From Comamonas sp. lk (GTDB lineage Bacteria > Pseudomonadota > Gammaproteobacteria > Burkholderiales > Burkholderiaceae_C), in NCBI GenBank assembly GCA_945869165.1, contig CAMBNY010000001.1, forward strand, positions 84,468-148,467: DNA of 64,000 nucleotides, in the 5' to 3' direction. Within the stretch, counting starts at the first letter, position 1. The number at the start of each line of letters is the position of its first letter. The translations under genes and the position numbers were made by a program. Shown here one piece after another: positions 9,650-18,521 of this stretch. The notes under the pieces were generated by a model. That model did no database searches. It worked only from the letters and a program-made list of their open reading frames with translations, and had not been told where the DNA came from.

Positions 9650-10549
9650 TCAAGCCACCTTCAAGCGCGCCCCCGCCAGCCCCGTCTCCAGCAGCAGCCG
9701 CTCTGGCGCGCTAAAGCACAGAAAGCGTTTGTTGGTGGCGCGGCCTATGGCGCACAGGTTCAGGCGCTGGGCGACCTGGTGGCCCATTTGGGTGATGCCG
9801 CTGCGCGAGATCACCACCGGCACGCCCATTTGCGCGGACTTGATGATCATCTCGCTGGTCAGGCGACCGGTGGTGTAGAACACTTTGTCATGCGCGCTCA
9901 TACCGGTGCGCTCGCCCAGGCCGGTGCTTTCGTTAGGCTGCATAGACATCCAACCGGCAATCGCATCTAGTGCATTGTGGCGGCCCACATCTTCCACAAA
10001 CATCAGCATGCGCTCGCCCTGAAACAGCGCACATCCATGTACCGAGCCTGCGGTTTTATAAACGCTGTCGTTCAAGCGGATGGTGTTCACGATGCCATAG
10101 AGCTGGCTTTGGGTGATGGTGGCCACAGGCAGTTGGATACTGTCGATATCTGCCATCAGATCGCCAAACACACTGCCCTGCCCGCAGCCGGTGGTAACTA
10201 CGCGCTTGGCAGTCTTTTTCTCTAGATTGGCAATGCCTTTATAGGTCTTGACCGCCGCAGCGCCCACTTCCCAATCGACCGTGATGGACTCCACTTCCTG
10301 CGCTGATGCGACCAGGCGCTGATTCAGCAAATAGCCCATCACCAACCACTCGGGCTGCGCGCCCAGGGTCATGAGCGTTACGATTTCGCGCTTGTCTACA
10401 TACACCGTCAGTGCCCGCTCGGCGGGAATTTGCAGGCTTTGCGTTTCGCCATATTCGTTCAGTACTTCAATAGAACGCGTCACCGCCACCTGGGCGCGAC
10501 TCAGGCGGGGTAGTCTCGGCGCGGCGGGTATGCGGGGCAAAGTCTGCAT
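9650..10549 (-). CDS. fdhD: Formate dehydrogenase accessory sulfurtransferase FdhD
   Basis: 299 aa; transfers sulfur from cysteine desulfurase to the bis-MGD cofactor before its insertion into formate dehydrogenase. Family blocks visible: VTTGCGQGSVFGDL, GSVHGCALF, FVEDVGRHNALDAIAG, KVFYTTGRLTSEMIIKSAQMGVPVVISRSG. The active-site loop has only one cysteine (Cys122 in TGCGQGS), where E. coli FdhD has a CxxC pair. It starts 2 bp after the fdsA stop, so it is translated from the same transcript. It corresponds to fdsC of fds operons. Confidence 0.95.
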   Translation of the reverse strand: MQTLPRIPAAPRLPRLSRAQVAVTRSIEVLNEYGETQSLQIPAERALTVYVDKREIVTLMTLGAQPEWLVMGYLLNQRLVASAQEVESITVDWEVGAAAVKTYKGIANLEKKTAKRVVTTGCGQGSVFGDLMADIDSIQLPVATITQSQLYGIVNTIRLNDSVYKTAGSVHGCALFQGERMLMFVEDVGRHNALDAIAGWMSMQPNESTGLGERTGMSAHDKVFYTTGRLTSEMIIKSAQMGVPVVISRSGITQMGHQVAQRLNLCAIGRATNKRFLCFSAPERLLLETGLAGARLKVA

Positions 10550-10551
10550 GG

Positions 10552-13500
10552 TCAGGCAGACGCCTCTGCCACCGGGTCATTCACACCAAAGCCCGCGTTC
10601 TCGCGCGTGGTGCCGCCTTTGCTCACGGCCACTGCGCAGTACTTGAACTCGGGGATTTTGCCCACTGGGTCTAGCGCGGAATTAGTCAACTCATTGGCTG
10701 CCGCTTCGTAATAGGCAAAAGGCACGAATACGGCGCCTTGCGGCGTGCCGTCGTCGCGGCGCACATGCAGCGCCACTTCGCCCCGACGCGAGGCAATGGT
10801 GATGATGTCGCCCGCGTCCATGCCCAGCACCTTCAGGTCCGCGCCACACATGGAGGCAGTGGCCATGGGCTCAATGGCATCGAGCACCTTAGCCCTTCGC
10901 GTCATGCTGCCGGTGTGCCAATGTTCCAGTTGGCGACCCGTGATCAGCACAAAGGGGTAAGCCGCATCGGGCCGCTCGTTGGCGGGGATGATGTCGGCAG
11001 GCACCAGTTTCACGCGGCCACTGGCGGTGGGGAAGTTGTCGATAAACACGGTGGGCGAGCCCGGCGCGTCTTCGCTCAGGCACGGATAGGTCACGCTGGA
11101 TTCGCGCTGCAAACGCTCCCAGGTAATCCCCGAAATAGCAGCGTGCATGGCGCGGCGCATTTCGTCATAAACGGCGGCCACGCCATCGTGCGCGCCCTGA
11201 TAATCCCAGGGCAAACCAATGCGCTTAGCCAGGTCTTGCAATATCCATAAATCAGCGCGGGCCTGACCGGGCGGATCGATGGCTTGTTTGCCCAGTTGCA
11301 CCATGCGGTCGGTGTTGCTAACGGTGCCGGTTTTTTCGGGCCAGGCGGTGGCGGGCAACACCACGTCGGCCAACCAGGCGGTTTCTGTCATGAAAATATC
11401 TTGCACCACCAAATGGTCCAGGCTGGCCAGCGCATGGCGCGCGTGGTTCAGGTCGGGGTCGCTCATGGCGGGGTTTTCGCCCATGATGTACATACCGCGA
11501 ATCTTGTGCGGATCGCTGTCCTCGGCCAGCGCTTTGCGCATGATCTCGACAACGGTGTAGCCGGGCTTGTCGTCTAGCTTGCTGCCCCAGAAATCTTCAA
11601 ACCAGGCATGCGCAGCGGCGTTGTCCACGCGCTGGTAGTTGGGGAACATCATGGGGATCAGGCCCGCGTCCGACGCGCCTTGCACATTGTTTTGGCCGCG
11701 CAGCGGGTGCAAGCCCGAGCCCGGTTTGCCGATCTGGCCGGTAACGCTGACCAAGGCAATCAAACAGCGCGCGTTATCGGTGCCGTGCACATGCTGGCTA
11801 ATGCCCATGCCCCACAAAATCATCGCGCCTTTGGCCTTCGCAAAAGCCCGCGCTACTTCGCGCAAGGTTTGCGCCGGTATACCGCAAATGGGCGCCATGG
11901 CTTCGGGGCTATAGCCTTTGACGTTATCGCGCAGCGCTTCATAGTTGCTGGTGCGGTTGGCGATAAAGGTTTCGTCAACTAGGCCTTCTTCGATCACGGT
12001 GTGGATTAGCGCATTGAGCATGGCCACATCGGTATCTGCCTTGAACTGCAAGGTGCGCCAGGCGTGTTGGCCTATATCGGTAATGCGTGGGTCAGCCAGC
12101 ACAATTTTGGCGCCACGCTTGGCGGCGTTTTTCATCCAGGTGGCGGCCACCGGATGGTTGGACGTGGGGTTGGAGCCGATGATGAAAATCAGATCCGCAT
12201 GTTCCACATCGTTGACCTGGTTGCTCACCGCGCCCGAGCCCACACCTTCGAGCAAAGCGGCCACGCTGGACGCATGGCACAAGCGGGTGCAATGGTCCAC
12301 GTTGTTGCTGCCAAAGCCGGTACGCACTAGTTTTTGAAACAAATACGCTTCTTCGTTACTGCCCTTGGCCGAGCCAAAACCGGCCAGCGATTTGGGGCCA
12401 TGGCTATCGCGCAGACCCTTGAGCCCGCCAGCGGCCAGCGCCATCGCCTCTTCCCACGTGGCTTCGCGGAACACGTCCGACCAATCGGCGGTATCGCGGT
12501 TGAGGTGGTTGATTTGCTCCGGGTCTTTGCCCACGCCGGCTTTGCGAATCAGTGGCACCGTCAGGCGTTGCGGGCTGGCCGCGTAGTCAAATCCAAAGCG
12601 GCCTTTGACGCACAAGCGGCTATGGTTGGCCGGTCCGTCGCGTCCATCCACACTGACGATGGCGTTGTCTTTGACGTTATAGGTCAGCAAGCAACCTACA
12701 CCACAAAACGGACACACCGAGTCCACTTTTTTGTCCACCACCTGGGTGCCCACTTGCGTCTTCGGCATGAGCGCGCCCGTGGGGCAGGCTTGCACGCATT
12801 CGCCGCAGGCCACGCAGCTGCTGTCGCCCATCGGGTCATGCAAGTCAAACACAATTTCGCTATGCGAGCCGCGCATGGCGTAGCCGATCACGTCGTTGAC
12901 CTGCTCTTCGCGGCAAGCACGGACGCAGCGGTTGCATTGAATGCAAGCATCCAGATTAACGGCCATCGCGGGATGCGAGTAATCGGATTTCGGTTGCTCC
13001 CGGCGAATTGCTTTTAGGGCGGGACGCACCGTAACGTCCATGCGGTCCGCCCAAAGGCTGAGTTCGCCATGCTGCCCCGCCAAACCCCCGGCTGCGGCAG
13101 GGGATGCGCCGGGCGCCGCATTGCGCCCTCGCTCTAAGGTGCCCGGCGTATCCCCTGGCGCAGCAGCGCCAGAAGCATTAGTCGCTCCAGCAGTACCCGA
13201 AGCAGAAGAATATGAAGCGTCATTCCATTTGTACCCCACATCCGGCATATCCGATAGCAGCATCTCCAGCACCATCTTTTGGCTCTTGATAGCCCGCTCA
13301 CTCTGCGCCTGCACTTCCATTCCTTCGGTGGCACTGCGACAGCAACTCGGGGCCAGCGTGCGCTCGCCTTTGATCTCGACCACGCAGGCGCGGCAATTGC
13401 CGTCGGCGCGGTAACCGTCTTTGTAGCAAAGGTGCGGGATATCCACCCCGTGGCGCTTGGCGGCTTTGAAAATGGTCTCGCCTTCGTAGGCATGGATGGT

Positions 13501-13566
13501 TTGCGCGTCGAGCTTGAACTCTATGGTTTTGAGCGTCACTTCAGACAACTTGGTCGGTGCATTCAT
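10552..13566 (-). CDS. fdsA: NAD-dependent formate dehydrogenase catalytic (alpha) subunit
   Basis: 1004 aa from ATG 13566, which follows the fdsB stop by one base and has GAGGTGG as ribosome site; the track start at 13602 lies inside fdsB. Domains in order: [2Fe-2S] ferredoxin (C47, C58, C61, C75); an Ala/Gly-rich insert at about 115-165; two [4Fe-4S] sites (C208-x2-C-x2-C-x3-C and C251-x2-C-x2-C-x3-C); a further [4Fe-4S] CPFCGVGC with C319; and a molybdopterin oxidoreductase core. The predicted Mo ligand is Cys430 in DHCTRLCHASSV. The C-terminal MGD-binding domain contains GRQLEHWHTGSMTRR. Cytoplasmic: oxidises formate to CO2 and passes electrons to the diaphorase subunit. The insert coincides with a DNA palindrome. 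Confidence 0.96.
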   Translation of the reverse strand: MNAPTKLSEVTLKTIEFKLDAQTIHAYEGETIFKAAKRHGVDIPHLCYKDGYRADGNCRACVVEIKGERTLAPSCCRSATEGMEVQAQSERAIKSQKMVLEMLLSDMPDVGYKWNDASYSSASGTAGATNASGAAAPGDTPGTLERGRNAAPGASPAAAGGLAGQHGELSLWADRMDVTVRPALKAIRREQPKSDYSHPAMAVNLDACIQCNRCVRACREEQVNDVIGYAMRGSHSEIVFDLHDPMGDSSCVACGECVQACPTGALMPKTQVGTQVVDKKVDSVCPFCGVGCLLTYNVKDNAIVSVDGRDGPANHSRLCVKGRFGFDYAASPQRLTVPLIRKAGVGKDPEQINHLNRDTADWSDVFREATWEEAMALAAGGLKGLRDSHGPKSLAGFGSAKGSNEEAYLFQKLVRTGFGSNNVDHCTRLCHASSVAALLEGVGSGAVSNQVNDVEHADLIFIIGSNPTSNHPVAATWMKNAAKRGAKIVLADPRITDIGQHAWRTLQFKADTDVAMLNALIHTVIEEGLVDETFIANRTSNYEALRDNVKGYSPEAMAPICGIPAQTLREVARAFAKAKGAMILWGMGISQHVHGTDNARCLIALVSVTGQIGKPGSGLHPLRGQNNVQGASDAGLIPMMFPNYQRVDNAAAHAWFEDFWGSKLDDKPGYTVVEIMRKALAEDSDPHKIRGMYIMGENPAMSDPDLNHARHALASLDHLVVQDIFMTETAWLADVVLPATAWPEKTGTVSNTDRMVQLGKQAIDPPGQARADLWILQDLAKRIGLPWDYQGAHDGVAAVYDEMRRAMHAAISGITWERLQRESSVTYPCLSEDAPGSPTVFIDNFPTASGRVKLVPADIIPANERPDAAYPFVLITGRQLEHWHTGSMTRRAKVLDAIEPMATASMCGADLKVLGMDAGDIITIASRRGEVALHVRRDDGTPQGAVFVPFAYYEAAANELTNSALDPVGKIPEFKYCAVAVSKGGTTRENAGFGVNDPVAEASA
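13091..13164. repeat. 74-bp imperfect palindrome inside fdsA
   Basis: Arms 13091-13117 and 13138-13164 match as reverse complements at 24 of 27 positions, separated by a 20-nt loop. The element keeps the fdsA frame open and encodes part of the Ala/Gly/Pro-rich insert (GDTPGTLERGRNAAPGASPAA) between the ferredoxin domain and the first [4Fe-4S] domain. Confidence 0.85.
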
Positions 13567-13567
13567 A

Positions 13568-15367
13568 TCAGGCCACCTCGTGAGGAAAATATTTTTGAAC
13601 ACAGCGCACCGGATTGGGCGCTGCCTGGCCGAGGCCGCAAATCGAGGCGTCGGTCATGACGATGTTGAGGTCTTCCAGCGTCTCGTGGTCCCAATGTGCC
13701 GCTTGCATCAAGGTGGCCGCTTTGTCGGTGCCGACGCGGCAGGGGGTGCACTGGCCGCAGCTCTCGTGGGCAAAAAATCGCATCATATTGAGCGCCGCAT
13801 CGCGCGCCTTGTCTTTGTCGCCCAGCACGATGACCGCAGCCGAGCCGATAAAGCAACCGTGGGGCTGCAAGGTGTCAAAGTCCAGCGGGATATCGGCCAT
13901 GCTGGCAGGCAAGATGCCGCCGGATGCGCCGCCGGGCAAGTAGGCATACAGGCTGTGCCCATCGGCCATGCCGCCGCAGTATTCATCGACCAATTCGCGC
14001 AGGCTGATACCGGCGGGCGCCAGCTTGACGCCGGGGCGCTTCACGCGGCCACTGACGCTAAAACTGCGCAAACCTTTGCGCCCGTTGCGCCCGAAGCTGC
14101 TAAACCATTGCGGTCCTTTTTGCACAATGTCGCGCACCCAGTACAGGGTTTCAAAATTGTGTTCCAGCGTGGGGCGCCCAAACAAGCCCACTTGCGCAAT
14201 ATAGGGCGGACGCATACGCGGCTCACCGCGCTTGCCTTCGATGCTTTCAATCATGGCCGACTCTTCGCCGCAGATATACGCCCCGGCACCACGGCGCAAA
14301 TGAATGGTGGGCAGCGGGCACGGCGGATGGGCCTGCAAAGCCGCGATTTCATGCTCCAAGATGGCGCGGCAGCCGTGGTACTCGTCGCGCAAATAAATGT
14401 AGCAAGCGTCTATGCCGACCACTTGTGCGGCGATCAGCATGCCTTCCAAGAAACGGTGGGGGTCGCGTTCTAAATAGGTGCGGTCTTTGAAGGTGCCGGG
14501 TTCGCCTTCGTCAATGTTGACTGCCATAAGCTTTGGCGCAGGCTGGTCCCGCACGATGCGCCATTTACGCCCCGCCGGAAAGCCCGCGCCACCCAAGCCG
14601 CGCAAGCCGGAATCTTCCATGGCTTTGACGATGGATTCGCCGTCTTGCTTGCCCTGCGACAAGGCAGCAGCCAATTGGTAACCGCCTTGCGCCAAATAGG
14701 CTTGCAAGCCAACATAGGCGGGGGCTACTTGCACATCCGCACTGGCGGGAGACACTGCTTTTTCGCTGTGCGCGGCGGCATCAAACGCTGCATTTTGTGC
14801 GGCTGTCGGATGTTGGCAAGCGTGTGCTTGTACGGCAGCGGCGATACGATCCGTAGTAGCAAAAGCCACTGGGTTTTGGTCCACCACCGCAGCAGGCGCT
14901 TGTTCGCAGCGGCCAATGCACGGCGCGGCAATCACGCGCACATCATCGCGGCCCAAAATGGCTGGCAAGCGTGCCAGCAAATCTTTGGCACCTGCCATTT
15001 CACAGCTCAGGCCATCGCACACACGCACGGTGATAGCCGCAGGTTGCGCATCACCGCGCAGCACTTCAAAGTGGTGATAAAAAGTGGCGACTTCAAACAC
15101 TTCGGCCATGCCGATGCGCATTTGCTTGGCCAGCGCGACCAGGTGCCGGTCGTGCAAGCAGCGGTAGGTATCGTTGAGCTTGTGCAGGTATTCGATTAGC
15201 AGGTCGCGCGGGTGCGGCCCATCGCCTATCAAAGCCTGAACCTCCAGCACGGCAGTGTCTTCAGGTTGGCGGCCTTTGAGTTTGCTTTTACTGCGGATGC
15301 GCTTGCGCATATCGTCCACCGTACCCAAAGAGACGGCGGCGGGACTGGAAATCGTGTTCTGGGTCAT
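13568..15367 (-). CDS. fdsB: Formate dehydrogenase diaphorase subunit, NuoE-NuoF type fusion
   Basis: 599 aa from ATG 15367; the track start at 15382 is TTG. Residues about 20-175 are a NuoE/HoxE-like thioredoxin-fold domain with the four [2Fe-2S] cysteines C117, C122, C150 and C154. After an Ala-rich linker (about 180-215), a NuoF domain follows: GLRGLGGAGFPAGRKW (NADH/FMN site), [19 protein letters not shown], and [4Fe-4S] ligands in [10 protein letters not shown]. It accepts electrons from FdsA and reduces NAD+. No separate fdsG gene is present in the window, so the N-terminal domain probably replaces it, as in HoxF-type proteins. No fdsD-like small subunit is seen either. GGGTA-TTTG-TACCC just upstream of the ATG could form a small hairpin. 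Confidence 0.93.
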   Translation of the reverse strand: MTQNTISSPAAVSLGTVDDMRKRIRSKSKLKGRQPEDTAVLEVQALIGDGPHPRDLLIEYLHKLNDTYRCLHDRHLVALAKQMRIGMAEVFEVATFYHHFEVLRGDAQPAAITVRVCDGLSCEMAGAKDLLARLPAILGRDDVRVIAAPCIGRCEQAPAAVVDQNPVAFATTDRIAAAVQAHACQHPTAAQNAAFDAAAHSEKAVSPASADVQVAPAYVGLQAYLAQGGYQLAAALSQGKQDGESIVKAMEDSGLRGLGGAGFPAGRKWRIVRDQPAPKLMAVNIDEGEPGTFKDRTYLERDPHRFLEGMLIAAQVVGIDACYIYLRDEYHGCRAILEHEIAALQAHPPCPLPTIHLRRGAGAYICGEESAMIESIEGKRGEPRMRPPYIAQVGLFGRPTLEHNFETLYWVRDIVQKGPQWFSSFGRNGRKGLRSFSVSGRVKRPGVKLAPAGISLRELVDEYCGGMADGHSLYAYLPGGASGGILPASMADIPLDFDTLQPHGCFIGSAAVIVLGDKDKARDAALNMMRFFAHESCGQCTPCRVGTDKAATLMQAAHWDHETLEDLNIVMTDASICGLGQAAPNPVRCVQKYFPHEVA

Positions 15368-15567
15368 GGCGTTGGGGTACAAATACCCTTGTAATTTGCG
15401 CCAGAGTATGGGTGCATACCGCCAAGGGCGTCCAATTGAATCCCTACATTAAGCCATTCAGGGGTTGAATGACGCAGCGCAGCAAACCACAAATGCAAAA
15501 CAAGGTGGCTCGCCTCTGGGCGACTGGCCCGCGCAATGCTGGTGTGGCTAAGAGGCCTCGGGAAGGC

Positions 15568-15682
15568 CTGCATAAGTCCGTCATCGCGAGGAGCGCAGCG
15601 ACGCGGCGATCCATAGGGGCAAGATTCGCAAGCAAAGATAGATTGCTTCGCTGTACGCAATGACGGGTTTGGACCTATGCAG
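15568..15682. repeat. MITE-like palindromic element, copy 1
   Basis: Terminal inverted repeats CTGCATAAGTCC (15568-15579) and GGACCTATGCAG (15671-15682). The inner arms GTCATCGCGAGGAGCGCAGC and GATTGCTTCGCTGTACGCAA form an imperfect hairpin. About 90% similar over its length to copy 2 at 23575-23691. It fills part of the 321-bp gap between mobA and the formate dehydrogenase genes; the rest of that gap (15383-15567) contains no supported gene. Confidence 0.9.
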
Positions 15683-15688
15683 AGTTTG

Positions 15689-16330
15689 CTATACCGGCCC
15701 GGCTTGGCCTTCCAAGGCCTGTAGTTCGTCCAGCGTATTGGCATTAAAAAAAGCCAGCGGGTCGTCGCCCGGCTGGTCGAAGGGCACGATTGCCAAGCGC
15801 TGCTGCGCGGCCCAGGCGTCTATCTTGCGCCCGCCCGCTTGCGTGAAGTCCACCAATCCGGGCAAAAGATCTGTGCGCAGCAGGCAAAAAACCGGTTGCT
15901 TGCGCAAGCGGGTTTGCCCACTTTCGTCGCGCTCGGGTGCAGCGGCCATGGCGATCCGGGCATCTTGCGCCTGCAGCGCAGCACACAGGCGCGGCACCAA
16001 ATCCAGCGGAAACAGCGGCGTGTCGCAAGGCAAAGTTAGCAAATACGGCGTCTGGCAATGCGACAGTCCCACCAAAAAACCGGCCAGCGGACCGGCGTAA
16101 TCGGCCAGGCCATCGGGCCAGACCGGCGCACCAAAGGCTTCGTACTGTTCAAGATTGCGGTTGGCGTTGAGCATGATCGGACCTACGCTGCCCGTGCCGC
16201 GCAGGCGCTGCAGGCTGTGCAAAGCCAGAGGCTGGCCTCTGAAATTTTGCAAGCCTTTGTCTACGCCGCCCATGCGGCTGCCACGGCCACCGGCCAACAA
16301 TACGGCGCTGATTTCCTGCGGGTCAATCAT
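15689..16330 (-). CDS. mobA: Molybdenum cofactor guanylyltransferase
   Basis: 213 aa. Transfers GMP from GTP to Mo-molybdopterin to make MGD, the form needed by formate dehydrogenase. The nucleotide-binding signature [17 protein letters not shown] is at residues 11-27. Further blocks are [20 protein letters not shown] and the metal-binding PCDTPLFP. It follows the LysR gene by 21 bp in the same direction and precedes the fds genes, a setting that suggests co-regulation for formate dehydrogenase maturation. Full length; nothing unusual. Confidence 0.95.
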   Translation of the reverse strand: MIDPQEISAVLLAGGRGSRMGGVDKGLQNFRGQPLALHSLQRLRGTGSVGPIMLNANRNLEQYEAFGAPVWPDGLADYAGPLAGFLVGLSHCQTPYLLTLPCDTPLFPLDLVPRLCAALQAQDARIAMAAAPERDESGQTRLRKQPVFCLLRTDLLPGLVDFTQAGGRKIDAWAAQQRLAIVPFDQPGDDPLAFFNANTLDELQALEGQAGPV

Positions 16331-16351
16331 GTACGGCCTCGTATAGGGTGC

Positions 16352-17314
16352 TCAGGCCGACCCGGCTACTGGCGATGTCAGCATGCCGCTATGCATAGCC
16401 GCGTGCTGCAACCATTGCGCATCCCGCGCCAGGTTCAATGCCACTTGCAGTGCCCTCGAGGGGCGCATCTGCACGTTATACATAAAGCCGATGGGCGTGC
16501 GCACTTCCGGCTCGACCAAAGGCAGCGCTTCCAATTGGCGATCGCTGCGCACCGCACCCACCAGTGCACCGGGCAAGATGCCGCATATCTTGCCTTGCAC
16601 CACGCACAGCGCCATACCGAGGATGGAGTTTGTCTCCATGGCCGGAACTACTTGCACGCCCGCCTGGCGCAAGGCGGTATCCACAATCGTACGGTTGTGC
16701 ATCTCTGGCGTTAACAAGCACAAGGGAAAGCGACCTGCCTGTTGCCAGGTCAGGGGGTGACCGATGCGCAGACCATCGGCTTGCGGGCTATCTGCACGAC
16801 GCAGCAAAAAATAATGCTCGGTGTATTGCACGAAGGAACTCAGCCGTGCGCCTTTAGAGTCCATGCGCTCGATATAGCCCATGGCCATGTCCAAAGATAA
16901 AGTCTCCAAGCCTTTTTCTATTTCGGCGGAGCTGAGCGACAAGACAATAGGCCGGATACCGCTTTGCCGGGCTTGCAACATCGCCGCAAAGCGCGCCGCT
17001 ACGGGCATGGCCGTGGGAACCGCCCCGATGCGCAGCGGGCCGTGCGGCGCCAAGGCATCGCCTTTGAGCGACTCTTGCAACAAAGCGTGTTCGTGCAGCA
17101 TGCGCTGCGCCGAGGCCAAAATAATTTCGCCTTCGGGCGTGAAACCTACGTAATTGCGCTCGCGCTTGACGATGACCGCCGCAAACTCTTCCTCTAGCGC
17201 CCGCAAGGCATTGGACAGCGCCGGTTGCGTGATATGGCAGGCCTGCGCCGCCCGCCCGAAATGGCGGTGCTCGTTCAAAGCTACCAAATAACGCAGGCTG
17301 GGGAGCAGGTTCAT
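16352..17314 (-). CDS. LysR family transcriptional regulator
   Basis: 320 aa. N-terminal winged helix-turn-helix (SLRYLVALNEHRHFGRAAQACHITQPALSNALRALEEEF), followed by a LysR substrate-binding domain from about residue 92 (GPLRIGAVPTAMPVAARF...). It lies 21 bp upstream of mobA and 18 bp downstream of mrp on the same strand. Its position next to mobA and formate dehydrogenase makes it a candidate regulator of the fds genes (comparable to FdsR-type regulators), but the effector is not shown by the sequence. Confidence 0.93.
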   Translation of the reverse strand: MNLLPSLRYLVALNEHRHFGRAAQACHITQPALSNALRALEEEFAAVIVKRERNYVGFTPEGEIILASAQRMLHEHALLQESLKGDALAPHGPLRIGAVPTAMPVAARFAAMLQARQSGIRPIVLSLSSAEIEKGLETLSLDMAMGYIERMDSKGARLSSFVQYTEHYFLLRRADSPQADGLRIGHPLTWQQAGRFPLCLLTPEMHNRTIVDTALRQAGVQVVPAMETNSILGMALCVVQGKICGILPGALVGAVRSDRQLEALPLVEPEVRTPIGFMYNVQMRPSRALQVALNLARDAQWLQHAAMHSGMLTSPVAGSA

Positions 17315-17332
17315 TGCAGGACTTTGGCCCTC

Positions 17333-18424
17333 TCAAGTGCCTTTAGAGATAGTGATCGACGGAAACTTAGAAGAGAAGTCTTTGTTCTTCGCCGCTATCG
17401 CCACCGCCACTTTGCGCGCCACGGCCATATAGATAGCTGCTACATCGCCCTCAGGGTCGGACACCACGGTGGGCTGGCCGCTATCGGCCTGCAAACGGAT
17501 TTGCATGTCCAAAGGCAGCGCACCTAAGTAGTCCATCTCGTATTCCTCGGCCAACTTACGCCCACCATCGGCACCGAAAATGTGCTCTACATGCTTGCAG
17601 TTGCTGCACACATGCACCGCCATGTTTTCCACAATGCCCAAAATCGGCACGCCCACTTTTTCAAACATCTTGATGCCTTTTTTGGCATCGAGCAGCGCAA
17701 TGTCTTGCGGCGTGGTGACCACGACTGCCCCAGTCATGGGCACGCGCTGCGACAAGGTCAGTTGGATATCGCCGGTGCCCGGTGGCATGTCGACAATCAA
17801 ATAATCGAGTTCGCGCCAGTTGGTTTGGCGCAGCAGTTGCTCCAATGCCTGCGTGGCCATGGGGCCGCGCCAGATCATGGCCTGGTCTTGGTCCACCAAA
17901 AACCCGATGGACATGACTTGAACGCCATAGTTTTCCATCGGCTCCATGGTCTTGCCGTCGGCGCTGGCGGGTTTGCCGCTAATGCCCATCATCATGGGGA
18001 TGCTGGGGCCGTAAATATCCGCGTCGAGCAAGCCCACGCTGGCACCCTCAGCGGCCAGGGCCAGGGCCAGGTTCACGGCAGTAGTGCTCTTGCCCACACC
18101 ACCCTTGCCCGAGGCCACCGCCACAATATTTTTCACGCCAGGCAAAAGTTGCACGCCGCGCTGCACCGCATGCGCGGCGATCTTGGTGTGTAAATTGACG
18201 GTGACTTGCTTGACGCCATCCAAGGCCTGCACCGCCGCCGTCAAGGCCTGGCGCAGCGAGTCCAACTGGCTTTTGGCCGGGTAGCCCAGCTCTATGTCAA
18301 AGGCCACCGCGTCTTGCGCAATCTGCACATTGCGCACCGCTTTGGTCGATACAAAATCCCGCCCTGTGTTGGGGTCTATTACCTGCTTGAGGGCATCCAA
18401 CACACCCTGTTCTGTCACTGCCAT
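17333..18424 (-). CDS. mrp: Iron-sulfur cluster carrier ATPase Mrp/ApbC
   Basis: 363 aa from ATG 18424, chosen because GGAG lies 6 nt upstream and MAVTEQGVLDALKQVIDP is the usual family N-terminus; the track start 18565 adds a non-conserved leader that overlaps the divergent gene. An N-terminal MIP18/DUF59 domain is followed by a deviant Walker A, SGKGGVGKSTTAVNLA, and a MinD-type fold (DYLIVDMPPGTGD). A C-terminal CxxC (VCSNC) holds the bridging [4Fe-4S] cluster. Cytosolic P-loop scaffold delivering Fe-S clusters. It could form a transcript with lysR and mobA, and Fe-S-rich FdsAB and complex I are plausible clients (inference). Confidence 0.95.
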   Translation of the reverse strand: MAVTEQGVLDALKQVIDPNTGRDFVSTKAVRNVQIAQDAVAFDIELGYPAKSQLDSLRQALTAAVQALDGVKQVTVNLHTKIAAHAVQRGVQLLPGVKNIVAVASGKGGVGKSTTAVNLALALAAEGASVGLLDADIYGPSIPMMMGISGKPASADGKTMEPMENYGVQVMSIGFLVDQDQAMIWRGPMATQALEQLLRQTNWRELDYLIVDMPPGTGDIQLTLSQRVPMTGAVVVTTPQDIALLDAKKGIKMFEKVGVPILGIVENMAVHVCSNCKHVEHIFGADGGRKLAEEYEMDYLGALPLDMQIRLQADSGQPTVVSDPEGDVAAIYMAVARKVAVAIAAKNKDFSSKFPSITISKGT

Positions 18425-18521
18425 TGCATTCTCCGCAAAGGGCCATAGTCTAGCCCTGCGGCCCATGGCCTTGGTGAGTAGCGGACTTGCGCTTGCCCCA
18501 GGGCTCGCTACTATTGGGCGC

